Positions 1-7,871 of a DNA stretch of 16,085 nucleotides are shown one piece after another. Each line of letters opens with the position of its first letter. Within the stretch, counting starts at the first letter, position 1. The notes beneath the pieces are model-generated. The model was given only the letters and a program-made list of their open reading frames with translations. It did no database searches and was not told where the DNA came from. Source of the stretch: JAQUKH01 sp043809805 (GTDB taxonomy: Bacteria; JACRDZ01; JAQUKH01); contig JBDROR010000224.1 of the NCBI GenBank assembly GCA_043809805.1, forward strand, positions 1 through 16,085, given 5' to 3'. A program made the translations under genes and the position numbers.

Positions 1-479
1 AGTAATCCATTTTCCGGATTTAAAGAATATGACCCAGAAACCGGATCCATACGTATCTGTTCATTGGTCTGGCCAGAAAGAATACGCCTAACTATTTCAG
101 TAAAAGGCACTTCCCCATCAAAGGCTACACAAATATCAACAAAGCTATTTCGCTTAAAAGACTCTTGTCTTAGTTGCTGAGAACGGTATAAGTTTGGGCC
201 TCCGGCTACCACCAGAGAGTTAGGATTAATTTTTTTTATATACTTAGAAAAATACAGGTTCAAATTACTATTCCAGGGATATTGAGCTAAACCCACAATA
301 TCCGGCACCCACTTCTCTAATATCTTCATAGTTTTATCAGGATCTTTGAAAATCTTTATATCAAAATCATGGTCGAGACTCTTACACAAATATGTGGCAA
401 TAAGACCGCTACCTAAAGCAACAGTATTTGTATGCCTGCCTCGGCTAGTATGATTCAAATCAAAAAATGCTATTCGCAT
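1..479 (-). CDS. Cobalamin-binding N-terminal part of a radical SAM protein (3' end cut off by the window)
   Basis: I translated this by hand from an ATG at 479 down to base 1, giving 159 codons open to the edge. The protein starts MRIAFFDLNHTSRG and has the Rossmann-like layout of a B12-binding domain: an N-terminal strand, then PDIVGLAQYPWNS at about residues 64-76, a strand ending in VVAGGPN at about 93-99, and DICVAFDGEVPF at about 119-130. This last stretch corresponds to the DYVVxGEGE element of relatives. The radical SAM CxxxCxxC motif would lie beyond the window, so radical SAM identity is inferred from the domain type and from three complete relatives in the same operon. The start is backed by an AGGAG ribosome site nine bases upstream. 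An in-frame TTG at 504-506 is less likely, and a stop lies just before it. Substrate unknown. Confidence 0.75.
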   Translation of the reverse strand, partial: MRIAFFDLNHTSRGRHTNTVALGSGLIATYLCKSLDHDFDIKIFKDPDKTMKILEKWVPDIVGLAQYPWNSNLNLYFSKYIKKINPNSLVVAGGPNLYRSQQLRQESFKRNSFVDICVAFDGEVPFTEIVRRILSGQTNEQIRMDPVSGSYSLNPENGL

Positions 480-488
480 ATTCTCTAT

Positions 489-493
489 CTCCT
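489..493 (-). promoter_or_regulatory. Shine-Dalgarno site of the partial B12/radical SAM gene
   Basis: On the minus strand AGGAG (within GAGAGGAGAT) lies nine bases before the ATG at 479. It decides that start over the in-frame TTG at 504-506. The surrounding 92-base gap (480-571) is the longest in the operon. It shows no hairpin followed by a T-run and no convincing promoter. Confidence 0.6.
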
Positions 494-571
494 CTCTATT
501 CCACAATGCTTACGAATCTATCTTTTTAAAAAATCTCCTTTTATCACCTATTCAAAAATTTGTAACAGAAT

Positions 572-2200
572 TTATACATCTATTCCTTGTTCTTTCAACC
601 GCTGCATTGCGTCATGATGCAACTTATTAGCTTTTAACGTATTTTTATATGCCTGAATAGCCATATCTTTATCCCCTTTCTTAAGGTAAGCCTCCCCAAG
701 ATAGTAATTAGCAAAATCAAAATTAGGATATTTAGTAACAACATCATTAAAATCTGCTATAGCCTTATTAATATCATATTTTTCTAGATTGGGATTATTC
801 TTAAAATTAAGATCTATAATCGCTTCTTCCCGAGTCCGCATAATATACTCAGGATCAAACTCTGGCGTGCGAATAACTGCCTTATTATAGCTTCTAATAG
901 GGTCAAAATCTTCCTCATTTATATACCCATTCTTAATGCATATTTTCCACATTTCGGTATGTGGTAAAGGGGTGGCCATAAAAAAATAAGTCCAATCTAG
1001 CTCTAATGACTTTGCAAACTCGATTGTCTCTCTAATGGTTTCCTTAGTTTCACCAGGATAACCAATTATAAAAAAACCGCGGGCATCCATACCAAGCTCT
1101 CTAATCTTTTTAACCAGTTTTGGTATCAGTTTTAAATTAACAGGTTTTTTCATCAATTTGTCTAAAACCATGCGATTTCCACTTTCAATAGCTAAGGAAA
1201 CTGAATAACAGCCTGATGCTTTCATCTTTTCTAAAATCTCATCATCAAGTGTATAAACAGCTATACCACTAGGTAAGTTCCAAACAATATCATAACCCCT
1301 TTCAACGATTCCGTCAAAAATTTCTGCTGCTCTTGTTTTATCAGCTGTTAAGTTATCGTCTTCAAAGTGAATTTCTTTAATTCCGTACACAGAGATTAAT
1401 TCTTCAATCTCTGAAAGCACATTCTTCGCGCTGCGTAATCTCTGCCTCTTCCCCCAGTGATTTCCTAAAGCACAAAATGTACATTTAAGAGGACACCCTC
1501 TTGAAGTTACCATCTGAGTAAACGGCGTTCGCTTAAATGTACTGTGAGCCATAGCTTTTGACAAGTAGCTATCCATGTTGAACATATGCCTGGCGGGAAA
1601 AGAAACTGTATCTAAATCATCTATATAATTAGATTTAGGAATGAGCTGTGTTCTACCATTTTCTCGAAAAGCTATCCCATTTAACTCAGATAGCCTCGTC
1701 TTGTTACTTATTGCTTCTAGCAATCTGGTAATAGTTTCTTCTCCCTCACCAATAACAACAAAATCAATATGCGGAAAATTATCAATAATAGACTTAGCGT
1801 TTGCCCCGGCATCCGCACCGCCTGCAACAGTTATAATATCTTTATCTATTTCCTTAGCTATACGAAAAACATTGGCCATATCCCACTGCGTCGCAGAAAA
1901 AAGACAAGATATACCAATTACATCCGGCGAATAATCTATAATCTCCTGAGCAACTTCATCATTTGTTAAGCCGTAGCGAAGAGATTCCCCGCCATTTATA
2001 GGAATACTCCTTGAGAGATCTCGCTGGGCAAGCGCGTCAATCACCTTAATTTTATACTTACCCACACTCTCCAAGGTTGCAGCAATATAAGCAAGTCCTA
2101 GGGGGAAAAATATACTTACACGCAGAACGTCTGCTGAAAAATCCTTGGGCCGGGTTACTGGGACATTAATGAGCATTATTTTTTTTATAGAACTCTTCAT
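572..2200 (-). CDS. B12-binding radical SAM protein with C-terminal TPR-like tail (542 aa)
   Basis: Domains in order: a B12-binding Rossmann domain at about residues 5-165 (PDVIGISCLFSAT at 92-104, VAGGAD at 125-130, VVIGEGEE at 148-155); a radical SAM barrel at about 228-430 with the [4Fe-4S] cysteines C236, C240 and C243 in RGCPLKCTFC, then EDDNLT at 280-285, IESG at 338-341 and IIGYPGET at 378-385; and a tail at about 474-540 that reads as TPR helices (FANYYLGEAYLKKGDKDMAI). This is the architecture of class B (cobalamin-dependent) radical SAM methyltransferases and relatives such as the hopanoid enzymes HpnP and HpnJ. The substrate cannot be read from sequence. No DxHxxG cobalamin-ligand motif is seen, which is common in this class. 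The gene sits 20 bases after the C-methyltransferase-like gene. ATG at 2200 is used here; an internal Met at residue 9 (MLINVP) is an alternative start. Confidence 0.88.
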   Translation of the reverse strand: MKSSIKKIMLINVPVTRPKDFSADVLRVSIFFPLGLAYIAATLESVGKYKIKVIDALAQRDLSRSIPINGGESLRYGLTNDEVAQEIIDYSPDVIGISCLFSATQWDMANVFRIAKEIDKDIITVAGGADAGANAKSIIDNFPHIDFVVIGEGEETITRLLEAISNKTRLSELNGIAFRENGRTQLIPKSNYIDDLDTVSFPARHMFNMDSYLSKAMAHSTFKRTPFTQMVTSRGCPLKCTFCALGNHWGKRQRLRSAKNVLSEIEELISVYGIKEIHFEDDNLTADKTRAAEIFDGIVERGYDIVWNLPSGIAVYTLDDEILEKMKASGCYSVSLAIESGNRMVLDKLMKKPVNLKLIPKLVKKIRELGMDARGFFIIGYPGETKETIRETIEFAKSLELDWTYFFMATPLPHTEMWKICIKNGYINEEDFDPIRSYNKAVIRTPEFDPEYIMRTREEAIIDLNFKNNPNLEKYDINKAIADFNDVVTKYPNFDFANYYLGEAYLKKGDKDMAIQAYKNTLKANKLHHDAMQRLKEQGIDV

Positions 2201-2220
2201 ATTTTTAACTTTATTGCATC

Positions 2221-3360
2221 CTAATATATTGGCTGAATTTGAGAGGCACTTATCTTGTGTTTTTTAATAAGCGACTCCTTGATTTCAGAATAATAAGAAA
2301 GAGCAGCAATAAAAACTTTATCCGCTGTTCTATATAACGCATCTTCAAAAAAACGTATAGGAACGCTGCTGGCAGGAAGATATTTACCTGCTTTTGTTTG
2401 GTCTGAATCAAATATCAATAGATTCTCACTGTTTCCCATGCCAGTTAAAAAAAGAATATTGTTCAATCCGTTGCAAGCTCCATGCAAAGCTATTATTTTT
2501 CCCTGCGCTTGTAACTCATTCAGCGAGCAAGCTACAGACTTAATATTTCGATAAAAATTTTCTGTTGAAACATTAAATGACCCCTTATCTGCCAAAATCT
2601 CAGAACTAGAATTATTTCTAGCGGCCTCTAGATAATACCATAAAGTATCAGTCTTAGATTCAGACTCAAGCACATTAAAACCACAGCGATTAAACAAGGA
2701 TGTGGCTGTCGACATAGTGAAATAATTAAAATGCTCATGCAAAAGAGAATTAAAGTCACCATTTTTAAATTGCTGCTCAATATCGGGAAATGAAAATACC
2801 GCCCTTCCTCGCGACGGGGCAAGAACGGCATACAAATCTCTTAACAGTTCAACCGGTTCTGGAATATGTTCAAGCACACTAAAACCTAATACAAGGTCAT
2901 AATGTTCATTCCTAATTTTTCCTTTTTTAAAATAATCGCGAAACACATGAATATTTTCTTTGGTTAAGGAATCTTTTATTGCCGGATCAAAGACTATATA
3001 CTTATTTATATTGTACTCGCTGGTTAATCGTTGAGCAATATTTAGACTGCCAGCGCCAATTTCAACTACATTTATTCCGTCAAGTGAACCATATACCTGT
3101 TTTACAAAATTGTATTTTGTGTCTCCCAGCTTATCAGACCATTTAGAAAATCCAGGAGGCTTAGTGCCATATGAATACCCTTCTACAGCATAAGAATGAA
3201 CGATTTTATTCTTGATTTCCTGTGAGGTAGTCTGCGCAATAAAACCTTTTTTACCCCAGCCGACGCTAAAAGGCAAGCTGCCAAACGCCCCAGGGGATCC
3301 TTTAACTCCAGACCATAAAGGCAATTTTTCAAAACTGATATCTGCAGTATTTACGCTCAT
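2221..3360 (-). CDS. Class I SAM methyltransferase resembling sugar C-methyltransferases (379 aa)
   Basis: The SAM-binding motif VVEIGAGSLNIAQ lies at residues 98-110, FDPA at 124-127 is in the place of the acidic loop after strand 2, and VLGFSVLEHIPEP is at 157-169. LLHEHFNYFT at 206-215 matches the HEHxxYF signature of TylC3/TcaB9-type deoxysugar C-methyltransferases. The C-terminal third (about 287-379) looks like their second Rossmann domain: ALHGACNGLNNIL, then FDSDQTKAGKYLPASSVPI. Those enzymes normally begin with a zinc-binding cysteine domain, but the first 225 residues here contain no cysteine, so that domain is absent or replaced. The start codon overlaps the neuB stop as ATGA, implying translational coupling and a shared pathway. 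C-methylation of a keto-sugar is a family-based guess; O-methylation cannot be excluded. Confidence 0.82.
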   Translation of the reverse strand: MSVNTADISFEKLPLWSGVKGSPGAFGSLPFSVGWGKKGFIAQTTSQEIKNKIVHSYAVEGYSYGTKPPGFSKWSDKLGDTKYNFVKQVYGSLDGINVVEIGAGSLNIAQRLTSEYNINKYIVFDPAIKDSLTKENIHVFRDYFKKGKIRNEHYDLVLGFSVLEHIPEPVELLRDLYAVLAPSRGRAVFSFPDIEQQFKNGDFNSLLHEHFNYFTMSTATSLFNRCGFNVLESESKTDTLWYYLEAARNNSSSEILADKGSFNVSTENFYRNIKSVACSLNELQAQGKIIALHGACNGLNNILFLTGMGNSENLLIFDSDQTKAGKYLPASSVPIRFFEDALYRTADKVFIAALSYYSEIKESLIKKHKISASQIQPIY

Positions 3361-4364
3361 CTTTTAATTAATTCATCTTCTTTAAAGCTATATTTTGCTT
3401 TTTCCCCTATTATCTCATACCAGAGCATTGGCGATATTCCTGTTCCAGGACGTTTAATGCCCAAATTTTCTTCGCTAAATATCTCCCCTTGCCTGATATC
3501 TTTTGCCGCTACAATAGACCTGCGGACAATCGGTATATTCCTTTGTTCGCTCGCGCTTGGTTTTTTTATCCCATTACCCAAGGCTTTTTCGATATTTCGG
3601 ATAGACTGAACCATGGCTTTTAACTCATCCGGCTCTAAACTTGCTTGATGGTCAGGTCCGGCCATATTTTTATCCAGCGTAAAATGCTTTTCAATAACTA
3701 CCGCTCCCATCGCAACTGCGGCAATAGCTACTTCAATGCCTAAGGTATGGTCTGAATAACCAACCGGTGTATTTGGAAATGCAGCAGCTATTGTTTGCAT
3801 TGCCCTTAGATTAACATCTTCCATCAAGGTCGGATATTCAGTATTACAGTGTAAAATAGTTATAAACTCAGCACCCGTTCCGGCTTTAATTAATATATCC
3901 ACAGCATCTGCTATCTCTTTTAAATTTGCCATCCCTGTTGATAGAATAACTTTTTTTCTTAAGCTACCTATCTTCCTTAAAAGAGGTAACCGAGTAATCT
4001 CACCTGAACCTATTTTGAATGTATCTAACCCTAACCTTTGCAACAAGTCAACGCTTTCATCATCAAACGGCGTAGACATAAATTTTATTTCTCTTTTCTT
4101 ACAATGAGCGATTAATTCTTGATGAGCTACTTCACCAAACTCCAGTTTTTTCACCATTTCAAGCTGAGTTTCATTATTTCCTGTAGATTTCTTTTGATAC
4201 TCTGCCTTAGGCGCATATTTACTTATACCCTGTTCAGACTTGAATGTCTGAAATTTAACCGCGTCCACGGCAGCGTCAGAGGCTACATCAATCATTTTTT
4301 TTGCAAGCTCAACACTTCCGTTATGATTGACGCCAGCTTCAGCTATAATAAATACTTTTTTCAT
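3357..4364 (-). CDS. neuB: NeuB-family nonulosonic acid (sialic/legionaminic acid) synthase
   Basis: This enzyme class condenses phosphoenolpyruvate with a 2-acetamido hexose such as ManNAc or its 4-amino-6-deoxy relative, forming a nine-carbon 2-keto-3-deoxy acid in the cytoplasm. The N-terminal barrel begins FIIAEAGVNHNG (residues 5-16) and includes KFQTFK (37-42), FMSTPFD (95-101), KIGSGE (117-122), LSTGMA (141-146) and LHCNTEYPT (171-179). Metal-binding histidines appear as H206 (YSDHT) and H227 (EKHFT), 21 residues apart as in Neisseria NeuB. The C-terminal SAF (antifreeze-like) domain starts near 280, and KRPGTG (304-309) carries the arginine that in NeuB contacts the N-acyl group. Length 335 is normal. 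It follows the TylF-like gene by 21 bases and overlaps the next gene by ATGA. A legionaminate-type substrate is suggested by the LegC homologue upstream but not proven. Confidence 0.93.
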   Translation of the reverse strand: MKKVFIIAEAGVNHNGSVELAKKMIDVASDAAVDAVKFQTFKSEQGISKYAPKAEYQKKSTGNNETQLEMVKKLEFGEVAHQELIAHCKKREIKFMSTPFDDESVDLLQRLGLDTFKIGSGEITRLPLLRKIGSLRKKVILSTGMANLKEIADAVDILIKAGTGAEFITILHCNTEYPTLMEDVNLRAMQTIAAAFPNTPVGYSDHTLGIEVAIAAVAMGAVVIEKHFTLDKNMAGPDHQASLEPDELKAMVQSIRNIEKALGNGIKKPSASEQRNIPIVRRSIVAAKDIRQGEIFSEENLGIKRPGTGISPMLWYEIIGEKAKYSFKEDELIKR

Positions 4365-4367
4365 TCT

Positions 4368-4384
4368 TATCTATTTTATAGATA
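4368..4384 (-). other. Short inverted repeat just before the neuB start
   Basis: On the minus strand TATCTAT-AAA-ATAGATA forms a perfect 7-bp, 3-base-loop stem. It lies between the stop of the TylF-like gene (4386-4388) and the neuB ATG (4364), ending three bases before that ATG. No strong Shine-Dalgarno site is seen there. It could lower neuB translation or may be chance in AT-rich DNA. There is no T-run, so it is not a terminator. Confidence 0.3.
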
Positions 4385-4385
4385 G

Positions 4386-5141
4386 TTATTCACCAATCAC
4401 AAAATAAGCTTGATCTACGCAATACGAACTATGTTTAATCTTATATTTGTCTAGCCCAAAAACCTTCTTTATAGCTAATGTTTCTCCCGGATGAATATTG
4501 TTTATCTCATTAAATGCTACGATTGAGCCTTTTGTAAGATGGTCTTTAATGGCGTAAAGACACTTTAATGTAGGTTCATACAATACCAGATCGAAATAAA
4601 CTAAAGAAATAATAGTTTGAGGATTTTTCTTTAAATATTTTTCCATTTCAATAGAAGCGTCGCCTTTAATTAATTTATATTTTTTTATCGAACTAATTGG
4701 GCTCTCTTGTTCATGATAATCCATTATTTTTTTTAAGTAATCCTCATAATTTTTACTCGTTGACCATGCTCCTTCTCGCATATCTTCTGCAGTCCCATCT
4801 TCTTTGCTAACTGACGTAAAACCTTCAAAAGTATCAAATCCCAATATCTTCCTATTATGGTTGAATGGTTCATAAATACCTCTCAAGGCAGACAACAATC
4901 CAAGGTTTCTGCCCCATCTAACACCAAATTCGGCTATAATACCCTGCACATCTAAATTTAGCTTATAAAGCTCATTAATAAATAATAAATTAGATAATTC
5001 GTGTCTTTTAATAAAAAGAAATAAATTTGACAACAATTCATCATCAGGGATAGGACAACTTTTAAACACTTTTACGAATTCTTCCCTAATCGATTTTTCT
5101 GTTTTGGTAGCGTTCCATTTTGATACAATTTCATTATTCAT
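4386..5141 (-). CDS. TylF-like class I SAM methyltransferase, acidic site altered (251 aa)
   Basis: A helical N-terminal region (about 1-65) precedes the SAM-binding strand IIAEFGVRWGRNLG (68-81). GFDTFEGF (101-108) matches the FDSFEG signature of the TylF/macrocin O-methyltransferase family, whose members O-methylate sugars using a metal ion. Later motifs are LIKGDA (157-162), VYFDLVLYEPT (181-191), GSIVAFNEI (205-213) and HPGET (217-221). In relatives the two site segments normally read close to DxDLYEPT and FDE/VDD. Here the second Asp of the first is V186, and N211 stands where Asp is usual, so the metal site may be changed. Start supported by AAAGGAG nine bases upstream (5151-5157). It lies between the class III aminotransferase and neuB. 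Product likely a methylated sugar intermediate; methyl position unknown. Confidence 0.72.
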   Translation of the reverse strand: MNNEIVSKWNATKTEKSIREEFVKVFKSCPIPDDELLSNLFLFIKRHELSNLLFINELYKLNLDVQGIIAEFGVRWGRNLGLLSALRGIYEPFNHNRKILGFDTFEGFTSVSKEDGTAEDMREGAWSTSKNYEDYLKKIMDYHEQESPISSIKKYKLIKGDASIEMEKYLKKNPQTIISLVYFDLVLYEPTLKCLYAIKDHLTKGSIVAFNEINNIHPGETLAIKKVFGLDKYKIKHSSYCVDQAYFVIGE

Positions 5142-5195
5142 TTTTTTAGTCTCCTTTGATTTATTATCGATAAATTAAAAAACATTTATACGCAA

Positions 5196-6449
5196 TTAAC
5201 TTTTTTCTATCAAATCTTTTACCAAAGGCAAAACCTCATCATAAACTTTCAATGTTTCCTTATTCGTCTGTTTTGTGTGAGATAGATTCATTATATGACA
5301 CTCACAGCTTAAAATCCCTCTTTTTGCTATTTCCTGAGTCCAGAAATCCATTAAGCCTGTTGGGCTTAATTTTGAGTTTTTATCCTCAACAAAATAAAAA
5401 TTACTATAGCAGGAATATCCCCTTACTTTCATTCTATCGCTTAAACCATACTTATCGATCAAGACTATTAGTTCATCCATCAATTCTTTACCTATTTTAT
5501 CTAAATGTCCACATACATCGATTTTATCAAAAACTTCCATTGTGGCTTTTGCAGCTGCAAGGCTAAGAGCTTCCCCAGCACTTGTTAATGAATAGAAAAC
5601 TTCAGGAAACCTTTTCATATACTCTTTTTTGCCTACAACTGCTGATATGGGCATACCATTTCCCATAGCTTTCCCCAAGCAGGTAATATCGGGAATAACA
5701 TTAAATAATTTTTGCGCGCCTTTTTTTTGCAATCTGAACCCGGTGATAATTTCATCAAATATTAGTAAAGCTCCATTATCATGAGCAAGTTTTTTCACAT
5801 TTTCCAGGAACCCTTTTTCAGGTCGCTCAAAACGAGTAGGTTCCATAATAACTGCCGCAACATCTCCTTTCAATCCATTAAACAACCTTTCTACAGATTC
5901 AATATCATTATAAACAAATCTGTGACCAAGATTTTTCAGGGATTTCGGGACTCCGCCATTCATAGAGGTCTGGCTGCTATACCAATCCTGCCAGCCATGA
6001 TATCCCCAAAAAAGAAAATGATCCCTCTTTGTTATGTGTCTTGCCAGACGTATTGCGGCCGAGGTAGCATCATTGCCATTTTTACCAAACCTCACCATTT
6101 CTGCCGAAGGTATTCTTTCCCGAAGCATTTCGGCAACTTCAATCTCAAGAGTATGAGGCAGTGAATAAGCAACGCCATCTTTTAATTGTTTTGTTATTGC
6201 TCTCGTCACATACGGATAATTGTATCCGAGTATAAGGTATCCGCGACAGGAAACATAATCTATATATTTATTGCCGTCAACATCCCATACATAGGCACCC
6301 TTTCCATCGGTAAGCGCAAAAGGCGTCTTCCCTTCACCAAAATGGTTTAACTTGCTAAAAGTTGACGCTCCAGAAATCACTTTCCTGGATCGTTCTAAAT
6401 ATTTTACAGATTGCTTGTAGCTTGGTTTAATTTTATTTATCTTTGGCAT
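5196..6449 (-). CDS. Class III PLP aminotransferase, glutamate-1-semialdehyde aminomutase-like (417 aa)
   Basis: Fold type I PLP enzyme of the class III group. Visible motifs: VWDVDGNKYIDY (54-65), FGKNGNDATSAAIRLAR (121-137), the aromatic WGYHGW (148-153), FDEIITGFRL (231-240) with PLP-pyridine Asp232, and the Schiff-base lysine K260 in LGKAMGNGMPISAVVG. These closely follow glutamate-1-semialdehyde 2,1-aminomutase (HemL). The setting between radical SAM and neuB genes argues against a haem role. Class III relatives in glycan clusters are thought to aminate or move an amino group on a sugar or small precursor; which one is not readable here. Length is normal for the family. Start ATG 6449 has AAGGAG (6459-6464) nine bases upstream. 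It is 33 bases after the preceding radical SAM gene. Confidence 0.85.
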   Translation of the reverse strand: MPKINKIKPSYKQSVKYLERSRKVISGASTFSKLNHFGEGKTPFALTDGKGAYVWDVDGNKYIDYVSCRGYLILGYNYPYVTRAITKQLKDGVAYSLPHTLEIEVAEMLRERIPSAEMVRFGKNGNDATSAAIRLARHITKRDHFLFWGYHGWQDWYSSQTSMNGGVPKSLKNLGHRFVYNDIESVERLFNGLKGDVAAVIMEPTRFERPEKGFLENVKKLAHDNGALLIFDEIITGFRLQKKGAQKLFNVIPDITCLGKAMGNGMPISAVVGKKEYMKRFPEVFYSLTSAGEALSLAAAKATMEVFDKIDVCGHLDKIGKELMDELIVLIDKYGLSDRMKVRGYSCYSNFYFVEDKNSKLSPTGLMDFWTQEIAKRGILSCECHIMNLSHTKQTNKETLKVYDEVLPLVKDLIEKS

Positions 6450-6482
6450 AAGAAAACTCTCCTTTTTTATCCTTTATATTTT

Positions 6483-7871
6483 TCATTGATGCAACTCCTT
6501 AATTATTTTTTTCCTAAAATCAATCAAGTCTTGTTTTCCTAATTCGTAAGGTTTAATAAAAGGGGCTTCTGACTCATGAGAAAAATTAGCAATATTTATA
6601 AAGTCTAAAGCGTCTCCTTCAATCAGTTTATTATCGTAACATTCCTGGAATAGCTTTGTTCCAAGATAAGGAACCGCGTAATTCATTGAAAATTTATGTA
6701 CCCCGAGTTTATCGATCAACAGATATGTTTCGTTCAACGTATCTAATGTTTCTTTCGGAAAACCAATAACAAACAATAAGGAAAATCTTACCTCGGGAAA
6801 TCTGCGAATCGCGCTAACAACATCAAATATTTTTTCTTGTGGAATAAATTTATTAATTGATTCTCGAATCTTCGGAGAGCCACTCTCAACTGCAATACAT
6901 GTTTTAATCAAACCAACGTTTACAAGCGCCTCTAAAACCTCACTATCAAGTCTGTTTATATCCAATCCATTCGGAGTATCAAATTGTATCTTTATCCGGC
7001 GCCGTACAATCTCAGAACAGATACGCAGAATTCTCTTTTTATCAAAGGTAAGATTGTCATCCGTAAATGAAAAATATTGCTGATTAAACCGATTATAAAG
7101 GTATTCGATTTCATCAACTACATTCTCCACAGATCGCTTGCGAAATCCTCGGCCATGAACTTTATACATACTACAATATGTGCATTGGTTAGGACAACTG
7201 CGAGTTGTAAGAATAGGGAGATTAATATTTATCGAATAATTTTTAGGATTATACCATTTTGAAGTATCAAAATAATATTTTTTTATATCGATTAAATCAT
7301 AATCCGGAAAAGGAATCTTATCGACATCACTAATAAAATTCTTTTTTTCATTAATTATTGCCTTACCCTTATCCCTAAATGCCAAGCCATCTATCTGCTT
7401 TAATCTATTTGTGTCGTCAACTATTGAATTTATTAATTCAACAAAAGTAGCCTCACTCTCTCCTTTCAGAATGTAGTCAACATCGGCATAGTTTCCAAGA
7501 ATTTCTTCAGGGAAAAGCGTGGGATATATTCCACCAATCACGCAAGGCACTGTTGAAAAATCATTTTTGAATAGTTTTATAAATTCAATCGCGGGCTTAA
7601 AACGTCCTGAAAAATGAACAGTTACTCCGATAATATCAGGATTAAAATCTGCAATTTTTTTATAATAATGTGACTTATAATAATCACTCAACAAAAAATC
7701 TTCACCTAGTAAATGTAAGATTCTCTGGTCATTATCAACGTCGATAAATAAAACCTCATGGCCAAATTGTTTTGCATATGATGAAAGATATAAAATGGAA
7801 AGAGTGACTCTTTTTTCAACGCTAAAAAAAAATGGTAAACTGTGTGGGTTAACTAATAATATTTTGGCCAT
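6483..7871 (-). CDS. B12-binding radical SAM protein without TPR tail (462 aa)
   Basis: I place the start at the ATG at 7871 (MAKILLVNPH), not at the longer in-frame ATG at 7913. The former puts the family's usual first strand at the N-terminus and overlaps the previous stop as TAATG. The B12-binding domain spans about residues 3-150 (PDIIGVTVHFSGR 78-90, VIGGIYPT 111-118, YILKGESEATF 133-143). The radical SAM domain has C226, C230 and C233 (RSCPNQCTYC), HGRGFRKRS (239-247), TDDNLTFD (270-277), VESG (328-331) and IGFPKET (369-375). Unlike the two other complete radical SAM proteins in this operon it ends soon after the barrel and lacks the TPR-like tail. A cobalamin-dependent methyltransferase or related carbon-chain enzyme is the best family guess. 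Substrate unknown. Confidence 0.87.
   Translation of the reverse strand: MAKILLVNPHSLPFFFSVEKRVTLSILYLSSYAKQFGHEVLFIDVDNDQRILHLLGEDFLLSDYYKSHYYKKIADFNPDIIGVTVHFSGRFKPAIEFIKLFKNDFSTVPCVIGGIYPTLFPEEILGNYADVDYILKGESEATFVELINSIVDDTNRLKQIDGLAFRDKGKAIINEKKNFISDVDKIPFPDYDLIDIKKYYFDTSKWYNPKNYSININLPILTTRSCPNQCTYCSMYKVHGRGFRKRSVENVVDEIEYLYNRFNQQYFSFTDDNLTFDKKRILRICSEIVRRRIKIQFDTPNGLDINRLDSEVLEALVNVGLIKTCIAVESGSPKIRESINKFIPQEKIFDVVSAIRRFPEVRFSLLFVIGFPKETLDTLNETYLLIDKLGVHKFSMNYAVPYLGTKLFQECYDNKLIEGDALDFINIANFSHESEAPFIKPYELGKQDLIDFRKKIIKELHQ

Noticed and set aside
494..571. Possible promoter (TTGAAT-like box and AT-rich -10) before the partial radical SAM gene
   Set aside because: Such matches are expected by chance in AT-rich DNA; no good paired boxes or terminator were seen.
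432..617. Plus-strand open frame across the gap and the end of the 542-residue protein
   Set aside because: It overlaps two well-supported minus-strand genes, has no family resemblance and no ribosome site, and its composition is that of an antisense frame.
5142..5195. AT-rich 54-base gap with a small ATCGAT-centred palindrome
   Set aside because: The stem is too short and has no T-run. Apart from the Shine-Dalgarno site of the next gene nothing is supported.
5196..6449. Assignment of the class III aminotransferase as HemL for haem synthesis
   Set aside because: Motifs are HemL-like, but the glycan-operon setting makes a sugar or precursor role more likely, so no hem symbol was given.
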